From positions 1 to 7,089 of the forward strand of contig JAUVQU010000117.1 in the NCBI GenBank assembly GCA_030597965.1: a stretch of DNA of 7,089 bases, written 5' to 3'. The DNA comes from Cellvibrionaceae bacterium (lineage in GTDB: Bacteria > Pseudomonadota > Gammaproteobacteria > Pseudomonadales > Cellvibrionaceae). Position numbers and translations under genes: made by a program. Within the stretch, counting starts at the first letter, position 1, and each line of letters opens with the position of its first letter. The notes under the pieces are model-generated. The model did not search any database, had not been told where the DNA came from, and saw nothing but the letters and a program-made list of their open reading frames with translations. Shown in pieces: positions 1-5,746 of the stretch.

Positions 1-904
1 CCAACACTGCAGCAACTGCATCAGCACGTGACTGAGATAAGGATTGGTTATATTCATCAGCACCACGAGAATCGGTGTGACCCTGAATCTCTACCGCAGA
101 ATCACCGTACTCTTTCATGAAACTAGCAACGCGCTCGATATCACCCGTGTAATCGGAGTTAACAACACTGCTGTTATTGTCAAACAGAACTTCCAATTCA
201 ACCGCTACTTCTTTTTCAGCGGTCTGTGGGCAACCCTCTGCATCCACTGCTAAGAAATCAGCTGTATCCGGACATGCATCATCAGCGTCATTTACGCCGT
301 CGCCATCGCTGTCCATTGGGGCAGCTACTACAGCCGCTGCTGCTACTACAGGAGCGCCATGTCCACCAAACATATAGGCAATCGCCAAGTTTACACCTGC
401 TTCCGTCTTCTCTTCATCCAAGCTGTTATAGCCACGAACATCACCGCGGAAGCTCCAGTATTCTGACAGAGCTTTCTTAACGCCAACACCCAGATTCACA
501 CGGGTTTCATCAAACTTATCTTGGCCGTCCACCTCAAAGGAATGATCTCCCACACCGGCAACCAGGTAAGGGGTCCAGCCATTATTTTCTGCAAAGTGAT
601 ACAAGGCATCTAAGCGGTACTCTTTCACGTCCATTTCTGTGCCTTCAAGAACACTAGCACCATCAACTTCAGTTTCAGATTCCGTAACCCAAGCTTCTAT
701 AGACCATGTCGGATTAATAACATAACCAATTCCAAGGCCATAGTTCACATCATCTTCTACTTCCAGTTCTCGATCGCTGGCATAGTGCGTATAACCCACT
801 CCCATCAGAGCTTCCCAGCTATGATCGGCATGCGCATAAGCCACAGGCAAACAAGCCAGCCCCGCTAATACTGGAGTCAATAATGCTTTTTTATTCATTT
901 TCAT
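1..904 (-). CDS. OmpA/OprF-family outer membrane porin, 3' end outside window
   Basis: This is an outer-membrane beta-barrel protein with a C-terminal peptidoglycan-binding OmpA domain; such proteins anchor the outer membrane to the cell wall. The 301 visible residues begin with a signal peptide (about 1-24, cleavage after AYA). A barrel-like region of alternating polar and hydrophobic residues follows (about 25-180). Next is an Ala/Pro/Val linker (about 184-196) and a thrombospondin type 3-like acidic motif, DSDGDGVNDADDACPDT (198-214). The OmpA domain starts near 233. It carries the peptidoglycan-contact signature HTDSRG (276-281) and the following RAD, so D278 and R293 correspond to the conserved Asp and Arg of OmpA. 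Two cysteines (211, 225) flank the end of the acidic motif, as in OprF-like proteins. The ATG at 904 is chosen because AGGAAG lies 6 bases upstream; the ATG at 898 is too far from it. The gene runs off base 1, so probably only the last few dozen residues are missing. Family assignment is firm; porin activity is inferred. Confidence 0.93.
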   Translation of the reverse strand, partial: MKMNKKALLTPVLAGLACLPVAYAHADHSWEALMGVGYTHYASDRELEVEDDVNYGLGIGYVINPTWSIEAWVTESETEVDGASVLEGTEMDVKEYRLDALYHFAENNGWTPYLVAGVGDHSFEVDGQDKFDETRVNLGVGVKKALSEYWSFRGDVRGYNSLDEEKTEAGVNLAIAYMFGGHGAPVVAAAAVVAAPMDSDGDGVNDADDACPDTADFLAVDAEGCPQTAEKEVAVELEVLFDNNSSVVNSDYTGDIERVASFMKEYGDSAVEIQGHTDSRGADEYNQSLSQSRADAVAAVL

Positions 905-933
905 ATCTCTCTTCCTTTTAATTATTTTTACAA

Positions 934-962
934 AGTATAGATTAAGATTGTTTTAATGTCGC
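934..962 (-). promoter_or_regulatory. Candidate sigma-70 promoter for the ompA-like gene
   Basis: On the minus strand there is a -35-like GCGACA (957-962), a 17-base spacer and a -10-like TATACT (934-939). The GCGACA matches TTGACA at 4 of 6 positions and TATACT matches TATAAT at 5 of 6. Transcription would start near base 927, about 23 bases before the ATG. The site overlaps the last codons of the upstream lipoprotein gene. No terminator is visible in the 37-bp gap, so readthrough from upstream is also possible. A separate promoter would suit an abundant porin. This is a motif match only. Confidence 0.45.
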
Positions 963-1586
963 CAAAAAGGCGTCCGCTGCTTTAATAGAACTTTCCATGT
1001 CACCAAGCAGGCGCTCAATGTCACGCTTAAGTCCACCAAATTCTGTTTTCAATGACGCAATCGCGCGCGCATTTAAATTATGCTTTAAGAATAAAACCTG
1101 ATCTTGGAGGGCATCCAGCACAGGAGCCATTTTACTCTCTGCGTAGCGCATAGAACTCAACATTTGCGTGTACTGACGTCGCGTTTGCTTCAAATCTTCC
1201 GCACTTTGGCGACGGTAGGTCGCATTACTGTATTCCGTCAATTCGGCCTGCCACTCGGAAAACAACGCTTCCGCCACGTTTTCCACCGCATCAATGCGCT
1301 GGCTCAGTTCTTCCGCTTCGTCTTTGCTGTCTTCATATTCACTGTTTAACGCATTATAAACGTCTTCCAGTTCACCACCATTGAAATTCAACTCATACGT
1401 AAAGCGCTCTAACGCGGAATTAAACTGCTCTTTAACATCTTGCTGAGACTCGCGAACATCCTCTATACGATCCACCATGATGTCACGCTTATGGATGCCA
1501 ATTTTTTCCATGGAACTATAGTATGCGCTTTCACATCCAGACAGTGTAATAAGCAGTAATAAAGCAACCCAACTTTTATTCAACAT
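942..1586 (-). CDS. DUF2959-family lipoprotein, coiled-coil
   Basis: This is a predicted lipoprotein of unknown function, 214 residues. The N-terminus is a lipoprotein signal peptide: a short basic start, the hydrophobic run VALLLLITL, and a lipobox LSGC with Cys18 as the lipidated residue. The following YYSSMEKIGIHKRDIMVDRI segment (about 22-41) resembles the conserved start of the DUF2959 family, which is known mainly from Gammaproteobacteria. The remainder is charged and strongly helical with heptad-like spacing, so coiled coils are likely in about 38-125 and 165-205. No catalytic motif is visible. Residue 19 is Glu rather than Asp, which favours outer-membrane sorting by the Lol rule. The ATG at 1586 has AAGG 10 bases upstream. 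The gene starts 19 bp after trmB, so the two are probably cotranscribed. It is followed 37 bp later by the ompA-like gene, suggesting a shared envelope role. The family call rests on memory of the conserved N-terminal motif. Confidence 0.8.
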   Translation of the reverse strand: MLNKSWVALLLLITLSGCESAYYSSMEKIGIHKRDIMVDRIEDVRESQQDVKEQFNSALERFTYELNFNGGELEDVYNALNSEYEDSKDEAEELSQRIDAVENVAEALFSEWQAELTEYSNATYRRQSAEDLKQTRRQYTQMLSSMRYAESKMAPVLDALQDQVLFLKHNLNARAIASLKTEFGGLKRDIERLLGDMESSIKAADAFLATLKQS

Positions 1587-1605
1587 TAATTTAAAGCCTT
1601 ATAGT

Positions 1606-2310
1606 TTAACGTTTGCTAAAGATTAAATCCCAGACACCATGTCCAAGTCGCTCACCACGTTGCTCAAACTTCGTCACCGGACGATATGCAGGTCGAGCAG
1701 AATACTGCCCTTCACCTGCCGTATTTATTATACGGTCATCAGCACTCAACACTTCCATCATGTGCTCGGCATAAGGTTCCCAGTCCGTTGCCATGTGTAT
1801 AAGACCACCCACTTTCAAGCGGGGCAACAACTTATCCAGAAAGGCCGGCTGTACAATACGGCGCTTATTGTGGCGCTTCTTATGCCAAGGATCAGGAAAG
1901 TATAGCTGCAGGCGGTCAATACTGCCATAAGTGACACAATCTTCCAAGACGTCGATAGCATCAGCCATGTAGACCTTTAAATTACTCAAACCTTGCTTTC
2001 CGGCATTATTGATCAGGCAACCCACGCCCGGCGGGTGCACTTCAATGCCGATAAAATCTTTCTCCGGTTCGACGGTTGCCATCTCCAACAAAGAGCCTCC
2101 CATGCCAAAACCAATTTCCAATACAAGAGGGGCTTCTCGACCAAATGCCGCGGGAATATCCAAAGAGCCATCAAACAGACTCACGCCATATTGTGACCAG
2201 TAGTCTTCAAATGCTTTTTTCTGCCCATGCGTCATACGGCCACCGCGGATTACATAGCTGCGTATGGATTTTTTCTTAAATTCTGTACGAATCTCACCCG
2301 CCTCAGTCAT
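1606..2310 (-). CDS. trmB: tRNA (guanine-N7)-methyltransferase TrmB
   Basis: TrmB is a SAM-dependent methyltransferase that makes m7G46 in the variable loop of tRNAs; it acts in the cytoplasm. The 234-residue product has the family signatures in order: GRMTHGQ (24-30), the SAM-binding EIGFGMGG (65-72), GIEVH (88-92) with the acidic residue for the SAM ribose, D117, and YFPDPWHKKRHNKRR (137-151), in which D140 matches the proposed catalytic Asp. TDWEPYA follows (175-181), then the C-terminal RPVTKFEQRGERLGHGVWDL. Length and motif order are normal. I place the start at the ATG at 2310. An in-frame GTG at 2319 would add three residues but has no Shine-Dalgarno sequence; even the ATG has only a weak GTGAGTG upstream. 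An 8-bp tandem repeat occupies the leader. The gene is 78 bp downstream of the DUF423 gene and 19 bp before the lipoprotein gene. Confidence 0.96.
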   Translation of the reverse strand: MTEAGEIRTEFKKKSIRSYVIRGGRMTHGQKKAFEDYWSQYGVSLFDGSLDIPAAFGREAPLVLEIGFGMGGSLLEMATVEPEKDFIGIEVHPPGVGCLINNAGKQGLSNLKVYMADAIDVLEDCVTYGSIDRLQLYFPDPWHKKRHNKRRIVQPAFLDKLLPRLKVGGLIHMATDWEPYAEHMMEVLSADDRIINTAGEGQYSARPAYRPVTKFEQRGERLGHGVWDLIFSKR

Positions 2311-2318
2311 AACACTCA

Positions 2319-2340
2319 CATCAACACATCAACACATCAA
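2319..2340. repeat. 8-bp tandem repeat in the trmB leader
   Basis: The unit CATCAACA occurs twice and is followed by a partial third copy, CATCAA (about 2.75 units). On the transcribed strand the unit is TGTTGATG. It lies 9-30 bases before the preferred trmB ATG and overlaps the alternative GTG start. Because the unit is not a multiple of three, copy-number change would shift the leader length and the reading frame from any upstream start. With so few copies, slippage would be rare. Confidence 0.7.
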
Positions 2341-2350
2341 AATACACCGC

Positions 2351-2381
2351 GCTATAAAACAGCGCTTCACGTTAAAGTCAA
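2351..2381 (-). promoter_or_regulatory. Candidate sigma-70 promoter for trmB
   Basis: On the minus strand a TTGACT (-35, 2376-2381, 5/6) is followed after 19 bases by TATAGC (-10, 2351-2356, 4/6). The spacer is longer than ideal. The site sits in the 78-bp gap just after the DUF423 stop codon, where a promoter for the trmB-lipoprotein pair would be expected. It is weak motif evidence. Confidence 0.3.
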
Positions 2382-2388
2382 AGCCGTA

Positions 2389-2769
2389 CTAGGGTAACGG
2401 CAGCCGCAGCGCCGTAATAAACAACGTTACCCAGCCCGCCATAAAACACAAGCCACCCAGCGGCGTCACCGGTCCGAGCCAACGAGGGCCTCCCAGGACC
2501 AATAAATATAAGCTGCCACAGAACAGTAATATACCCAACAGAAAAAGGCCGCCACTAGTCATCAACAAGCGTTCGGAGGGAAAGCGGATCAACAGAAGCC
2601 CTACCACTAATAGCGCCAGGGTGTGGTAAAAATGATATTGCACACCGGTTTGAAAGGCGTTGAGCAATTCAGGCGTGATCTTACCTTTAAGTCCGTGGGC
2701 GCCGAACGCCCCCAAGGTTACGGCCACAAAACCCGAAGCTGCCGCTACTGCAATAAAAGGGTTTGTCAT
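2389..2769 (-). CDS. DUF423/YgdD-type small inner-membrane protein
   Basis: This 126-residue protein is a small integral membrane protein of the DUF423 family (E. coli YgdD is a member); the biochemical function is unknown to me. Four membrane segments can be read: about 4-25, 47-62, 70-92 and 100-121. Family hallmarks are GAFGAHGL (20-27), the FQTGVQYHFYHTLALL stretch (39-54), and PLGGLCFMAGW (103-113). The reading frame is open 9 codons further upstream to an ATG at 2796. The ATG at 2769 is preferred because GGAG sits exactly 7 bases before it and because the family normally begins just before the first helix. The gene follows the rpoH terminator, so it needs its own promoter. I see no convincing -35/-10 pair in the 36-bp gap. 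Confidence 0.9.
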   Translation of the reverse strand: MTNPFIAVAAASGFVAVTLGAFGAHGLKGKITPELLNAFQTGVQYHFYHTLALLVVGLLLIRFPSERLLMTSGGLFLLGILLFCGSLYLLVLGGPRWLGPVTPLGGLCFMAGWVTLFITALRLPLP

Positions 2770-2776
2770 AGTACTT

Positions 2777-2780
2777 CTCC
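2777..2780 (-). promoter_or_regulatory. Ribosome binding site deciding the DUF423 gene start
   Basis: GGAG on the minus strand, with a 7-base spacer to the ATG at 2769. It rules in favour of the shorter protein over the ATG at 2796. Confidence 0.75.
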
Positions 2781-2805
2781 GTGCATTGCGGCACACTTTT
2801 TATCC

Positions 2806-2840
2806 GACAAAAACAAAGAAAGCCGCGTAAGCGGCTTTCT
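2806..2840 (-). terminator. Intrinsic terminator after rpoH
   Basis: A perfect 10-bp inverted repeat (2817-2826 with 2831-2840) encloses a 4-base loop (GTAA on the plus strand, TTAC in the RNA). On the minus strand the GC-rich stem ends in TTTCT and is followed by TTGTTTTTGTC, a classic U-rich tail. It lies 26 bp after the rpoH stop codon and separates the ftsYEX-rpoH unit from the DUF423 gene. Confidence 0.92.
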
Positions 2841-2865
2841 CGTCTATAGGCCATTGGCTGGCAAA

Positions 2866-3720
2866 TTACGCTTCCATTGCGGTCTTAATTTTTTTCATGG
2901 CATTTTTCTCCAGCTGGCGAATCCGCTCAGCAGAAACACCATACTGCGCAGCCAAATCATGCAGTGTAGACTTTTGCTCACCGAGCCAGCGCTGCTGAAG
3001 TATGTCACGGCTTCGCTCATCTAACCCTGCCAAAGCTAAACTTAAACTTTGCACGTTACTTTCACGCCAATCGTCCTGCTCTAACAGTACGGCCGGGTCG
3101 TAACGTTTATCTTCCAAATAATGGGCAGGCGCCTGGTAAGCTTTGTCATCATCATCGTCACTGCCGGCATCAAACGCGGCGTCGTAAGCAGACAGACGAC
3201 CTTCCATTTCCTGCACGTGCGACACGTCTACATTCAAATCCGCCGCGATAGCTTTCGCTTCATTGTTACTTAACCAACCCAGACGTTTTTTCTGACCGCG
3301 CAAGTTAAAAAACAGTTTACGTTGCGCCTTAGTCGTCGCTACTTTCACGATACGCCAGTTGCGGAGTACAAATTCGTGTATTTCTGCTTTAATCCAATGC
3401 ACAGCAAAAGACACCAAACGCACACCCCTTTCTGGGTTGAAACGTTTAACGGCTTTCATCAAACCAACATTACCTTCCTGAATCAGGTCGGCCTCTGCCA
3501 AACCATAACCCGAGTAAGACTTGGCGATATGCACCACAAAGCGCAGGTGCGCCATAATCAAACGGCGCGCCGACTCTACATCCTCATGGTAATAGAGTTC
3601 TTCGGCCAGCTGCTTTTCTTCCTCAGCGGACAATACCGAAAAACCATTGACCGCCTGAATATAGGCATTAAGGTTTGCACCCGGCGCCATCATTCCTACA
3701 GCCTGTAAGCTTGTTCCCAT
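2866..3720 (-). CDS. rpoH: RNA polymerase sigma-32 (heat-shock sigma factor) RpoH
   Basis: RpoH directs RNA polymerase to heat-shock promoters (chaperones, proteases). The 284-residue product is full length. Region 1.2 is around 17-45 and region 2 spans about 50-130, including DLIQEGNVGLMKAVKRFNP (78-96) and the promoter-melting and -10-contact segment VSFAVHWIKAEIHEFVLRNW (103-122). The RpoH-specific box QRKLFFNLR (133-141) separates it from RpoD and RpoS. Region 4.2, with the helix-turn-helix TLHDLAAQYGVSAERIRQLE (252-271), closes the protein. An acidic run, DAGSDDDDD (184-192), lies in the variable linker before PAHYLEDKRYDPA, as in Pseudomonas-type RpoH. The ATG at 3720 has GAGG 9 bases upstream. 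The leader carries a sigma-E-type and a possible sigma-70 promoter, and the gene is followed by a strong terminator. Readthrough from ftsX is also possible, since no terminator lies between them. Confidence 0.98.
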   Translation of the reverse strand: MGTSLQAVGMMAPGANLNAYIQAVNGFSVLSAEEEKQLAEELYYHEDVESARRLIMAHLRFVVHIAKSYSGYGLAEADLIQEGNVGLMKAVKRFNPERGVRLVSFAVHWIKAEIHEFVLRNWRIVKVATTKAQRKLFFNLRGQKKRLGWLSNNEAKAIAADLNVDVSHVQEMEGRLSAYDAAFDAGSDDDDDKAYQAPAHYLEDKRYDPAVLLEQDDWRESNVQSLSLALAGLDERSRDILQQRWLGEQKSTLHDLAAQYGVSAERIRQLEKNAMKKIKTAMEA

Positions 3721-3729
3721 GAACCTATA

Positions 3730-3750
3730 CCTCTAAAAATTTCTAAAAAT
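3730..3750 (-). promoter_or_regulatory. rpoH ribosome binding site within an AU-rich direct repeat
   Basis: The Shine-Dalgarno GAGG (3730-3733) lies 9 bases before the rpoH ATG. Immediately upstream, ATTTTTAGA occurs twice in direct orientation (3732-3740 and 3742-3750, period 10). This AU-rich stretch would leave the site largely unpaired. The 11-mer ATTTTTAGAGG at 3730-3740 also occurs in the terminal repeats of the 5588-5727 element. Confidence 0.6.
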
Positions 3751-3804
3751 ACACAATGCGACCACATACGTGACGCTAACTGTCCTAGTTTACCACTCCT
3801 TTTT

Positions 3805-3833
3805 TCAGAGTGCTAACCGTAGCAAAAGGTTCC
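3805..3833 (-). promoter_or_regulatory. Sigma-E (RpoE/AlgU)-type promoter for rpoH
   Basis: On the minus strand GGAACCT (3827-3833) and TCTGA (3805-3809) are separated by 17 bases. The known RpoE/AlgU consensus is GAACTT, 16-17 bases, TCTGA, so the -35 differs at one position and the -10 matches fully. The start point would be near 3799, giving a leader of about 79 bases. In E. coli and Pseudomonas rpoH is known to have an envelope-stress promoter of this class, which agrees with its position here. Confidence 0.7.
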
Positions 3834-3850
3834 TTGAGATAAATCAAACA

Positions 3851-3879
3851 ATTATAGGTAAGCACTTACTTACGCCGAA
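3851..3879 (-). promoter_or_regulatory. Possible sigma-70 promoter of rpoH with an operator-like palindrome
   Basis: A perfect -10 hexamer TATAAT (3851-3856) stands on the minus strand. At 17 bases the -35 would be TTCGGC (3874-3879), a poor match, so the promoter would be weak or activator-dependent. The spacer contains the dyad GTAAG-TG-CTTAC (3858-3869), one base from the -10, where a bound repressor would block polymerase. It lies just after the ftsX stop codon and upstream of the sigma-E-type site. Confidence 0.45.
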
Positions 3880-3884
3880 AATCC

Positions 3885-4895
3885 TCAGCTAGGCTCGATG
3901 TCTCCCAGATGCCGACCAACCGCCAGCCAAGAACCCAGCCAACCCACCACCGCCGCAATAAGTAACAAGACCAATCCTCCGCCAAAGCCTAGACCCTGCA
4001 AGGTAAAATTGCTGCCATACAGCTCCGCTAAAGAATCCGCAGGGCCTGACATAAATTGCAGACCGATAAAAAGCAGACCCAGCGCCAAAACACCACCACC
4101 GAGGCCATACCAAACACCCGTATAGAGAAACGGGCGGCGCACAAAGGCGTTCGTACCGCCCACCAGTTTAATCACCACAATTTCTTCACGGCGGCTTTCA
4201 ATCGCTAAGCGAATGGTATTGCCAATGACTAACACAACACCAAGCGCCAGCAATAAACCCAAACCAATACTTAGCGTTTCACCCAAGCGCAACATCTCCT
4301 GCAGCCGCTGCACCCACGCCTGATCAAACACCACGTCATCAACTGCGCTCATCCCATCAAGCGTTTGCTGTAAGCCAGACAAAGCCTCAGCCTCCACATC
4401 ACGCGACAAGGTAAGGATTAAAGCAGGGGGGAGCGGGTTAGACTCCAAGCTGCGTAAGGCATTACCCAGCTGCGACTGGACTTCAAACTCTTCAAGCGCG
4501 GCCTCTGGCGATACATACTCCACCGACTTTGTCGCCGGCAAAGCCTCTAGCTGTGCCTGTAGCTTCTCAATCACTATTGGCTTGGCTCTAGGGTTTACAA
4601 ATACGGACACCTGAGGAGAGCCATCCCAGCGCTCGCCCAGCACCTGTAAGTTATCAACACAGACAAACAAAAGTGCAGGCAATGCTAGCGCTACCGCAAT
4701 CACCAGCCCGGTCACCAAGCTGTGTAATGGCTCGGCCAGCAAGCGCCCCCAACTGTCTTTAGCGCTGTGTTTGTGATGTGCCCAGTAACCTTTCAAGCGA
4801 TCTGAGAATACCGTGCGGCGACTGACTGCGCCTCGATCTTCCTGGCTGCGATTACGTGCGATTTTACTTGTGGATTGACCTGTAGGCTTAAGCAT
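3885..4895 (-). CDS. ftsX: Cell division protein FtsX (ABC-type membrane subunit)
   Basis: FtsX is the membrane partner of FtsE in the division complex that activates septal murein hydrolases through a periplasmic loop. With the ATG at 4895 the protein has 336 residues. It has a basic cytoplasmic N-tail (1-55), TM1 (about 60-80), a periplasmic domain (about 81-203), TM2 (about 207-226), TM3 (about 258-281) and TM4 (about 302-327). The cytoplasmic segment NTIRLAIESRREEIVVIKLVGG (about 226-247), just after TM2, is the FtsX hallmark that contacts FtsE. The start is uncertain. ATG 4895 overlaps the ftsE stop by 8 bp and has GGGGTG 7 bases upstream; ATG 4910 and TTG 4913 are in frame upstream with weaker sites. 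The overlap indicates translational coupling with ftsE. The stop lies 164 bp before rpoH, with no terminator seen between. Confidence 0.96.
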   Translation of the reverse strand: MLKPTGQSTSKIARNRSQEDRGAVSRRTVFSDRLKGYWAHHKHSAKDSWGRLLAEPLHSLVTGLVIAVALALPALLFVCVDNLQVLGERWDGSPQVSVFVNPRAKPIVIEKLQAQLEALPATKSVEYVSPEAALEEFEVQSQLGNALRSLESNPLPPALILTLSRDVEAEALSGLQQTLDGMSAVDDVVFDQAWVQRLQEMLRLGETLSIGLGLLLALGVVLVIGNTIRLAIESRREEIVVIKLVGGTNAFVRRPFLYTGVWYGLGGGVLALGLLFIGLQFMSGPADSLAELYGSNFTLQGLGFGGGLVLLLIAAVVGWLGSWLAVGRHLGDIEPS

Positions 4896-5562
4896 CTGGC
4901 AGCACCCCATCAAAAACCAACCGCCCGTCTTTAAGGCCCAGCACCCGTCGTTTCATTGCACGAATCAGAGCGATATCGTGGCTGGCAATTAACACACCCA
5001 CCCCAACATCACTGAACTGCTGAAACAACGTCATAATCTCGGCGGATAATTCTGGATCCAGGTTGCCGGTCGGCTCATCCGCCAACAGCAAGGCCGGCTT
5101 ATTAACGACAGCACGCGCAATACCTACACGCTGCTGCTCACCACCAGAAAGCGTAATGGGATTTAATTTTTCTTTGGAGAGCAGCCCCACCTTATCAAGT
5201 GCTGCACGGACACGGCGGGCCGCTTCACGAGGGGAATAACCCTCGATCACTAACGGCAGCGCCACATTGTCATAGACACTGCGATCAAACAGCAATTGGT
5301 GGTTTTGAAACACCACGCCTATCTGGCGTCTTAAATAGGGGATTTGCCGCCGACTCAGGCGGCCTAAATTTTTATTGTTAATAAGCACCTGGCCTTGGGT
5401 GGCTCGCTCCATCAACATAATCAACTTTAGCAGCGTGCTTTTCCCTGCACCTGAAGGCCCCGTGAGAAAGGCCATTTCGCCTCGAGCCAGCTCAAAACTG
5501 ACGCCCGTTAACGCCTCATAACCACCGGGGTAACGCTTGCTAACCTGATCGAATCGAATCAT
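4888..5562 (-). CDS. ftsE: Cell division ATP-binding protein FtsE
   Basis: FtsE is the cytoplasmic ATPase of the FtsEX complex, which links the Z-ring to septal cell-wall hydrolysis. All ABC motifs are intact in its 224 residues: Walker A GPSGAGKST (35-43), Q-loop Gln86 (VVFQNHQLL), signature LSGGEQQR (138-145), Walker B ALLLADEP (157-164) with catalytic Glu163, D-loop GNLD (167-169 region), and the switch His195 (ASHD). Length is typical. The ATG at 5562 is the natural family start (MIRFDQVSKRYPGG). The leader just before it is A-rich (AATAAAAAAT) with no recognisable Shine-Dalgarno sequence, which is unusual for this family. The gene normally follows ftsY closely; here a 184-bp gap holds a palindromic repeat whose inner end lies 25 bases from the start codon. 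Confidence 0.98.
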   Translation of the reverse strand: MIRFDQVSKRYPGGYEALTGVSFELARGEMAFLTGPSGAGKSTLLKLIMLMERATQGQVLINNKNLGRLSRRQIPYLRRQIGVVFQNHQLLFDRSVYDNVALPLVIEGYSPREAARRVRAALDKVGLLSKEKLNPITLSGGEQQRVGIARAVVNKPALLLADEPTGNLDPELSAEIMTLFQQFSDVGVGVLIASHDIALIRAMKRRVLGLKDGRLVFDGVLPDA

Positions 5563-5587
5563 ATTTTTTATTATCGTTTTATTTTAC

Positions 5588-5727
5588 GAGCACCTCTAAA
5601 AATGTACTTTTTTCGTAATAGCTTCGTCAGCTCCGTACTCGAACCCTCATGTATTCCATATACACTGCGGCTCTCCGTACGGTCCTTTCTTGCTCCCACA
5701 AAAAAATCACTATTTTTAGAGGCACCC
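5588..5727. repeat. 140-bp palindromic MITE-like element between ftsY and ftsE
   Basis: The ends form a 16-bp terminal inverted repeat: GAGCACCTCTAAAAAT (5588-5603) against the complement of 5712-5727, GGGTGCCTCTAAAAAT (13/16, 11 contiguous). Just inside, both arms have a run of T (or A). Interior matches share the same centre near 5657: CCGTAC (5633-5638) with GTACGG (5677-5682), and TGTAT (5650-5654) with ATACA (5660-5664) around the loop TCCAT. CTCCGTAC is also directly repeated (5631-5638, 5673-5680). The element is flanked by TTAC on both sides (5584-5587, 5728-5731), a possible 4-bp target duplication. It has no substantial reading frame, so any movement would need a transposase in trans. 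Transcribed within the ftsYEX message it could fold into a long hairpin. The repeat structure is seen; mobility is inferred. Confidence 0.75.
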
Positions 5728-5746
5728 TTACTTCAAATTAGGCAGG

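Noticed and set aside
2349..2365. GCGCT/AGCGC hairpin between the DUF423 gene and trmB
   Set aside because: The stem is only 5 bp with a 7-base loop, and no U-run follows on either strand. It also overlaps the candidate trmB promoter, so it is not called a terminator.
2623..3024. Plus-strand open frame of 133 codons
   Set aside because: It spans the end of rpoH, its terminator and the DUF423 gene on the opposite strand, and shows no domain or ribosome-binding site.
3322..3708. Plus-strand open frame of 128 codons opposite rpoH
   Set aside because: It lies wholly within rpoH, on the opposite strand. Its translation is rich in His, Arg and Phe without recognisable motifs, so it is a shadow frame.
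3712..3723. GTTC-ATGG-GAAC hairpin around the rpoH start codon as an RNA thermometer
   Set aside because: Four base pairs with a 4-base loop are too weak, and the Shine-Dalgarno lies outside it in an AU-rich, open region.
3889..4113. Minus-strand 74-codon frame overlapping ftsX in another frame
   Set aside because: It is fully nested in the well-supported ftsX frame and lacks motifs.
5630..5662. Short 10-codon frame (MEYMRVRVRS) inside the palindromic element
   Set aside because: It is no longer than expected by chance and has a poorly placed ribosome-binding site.
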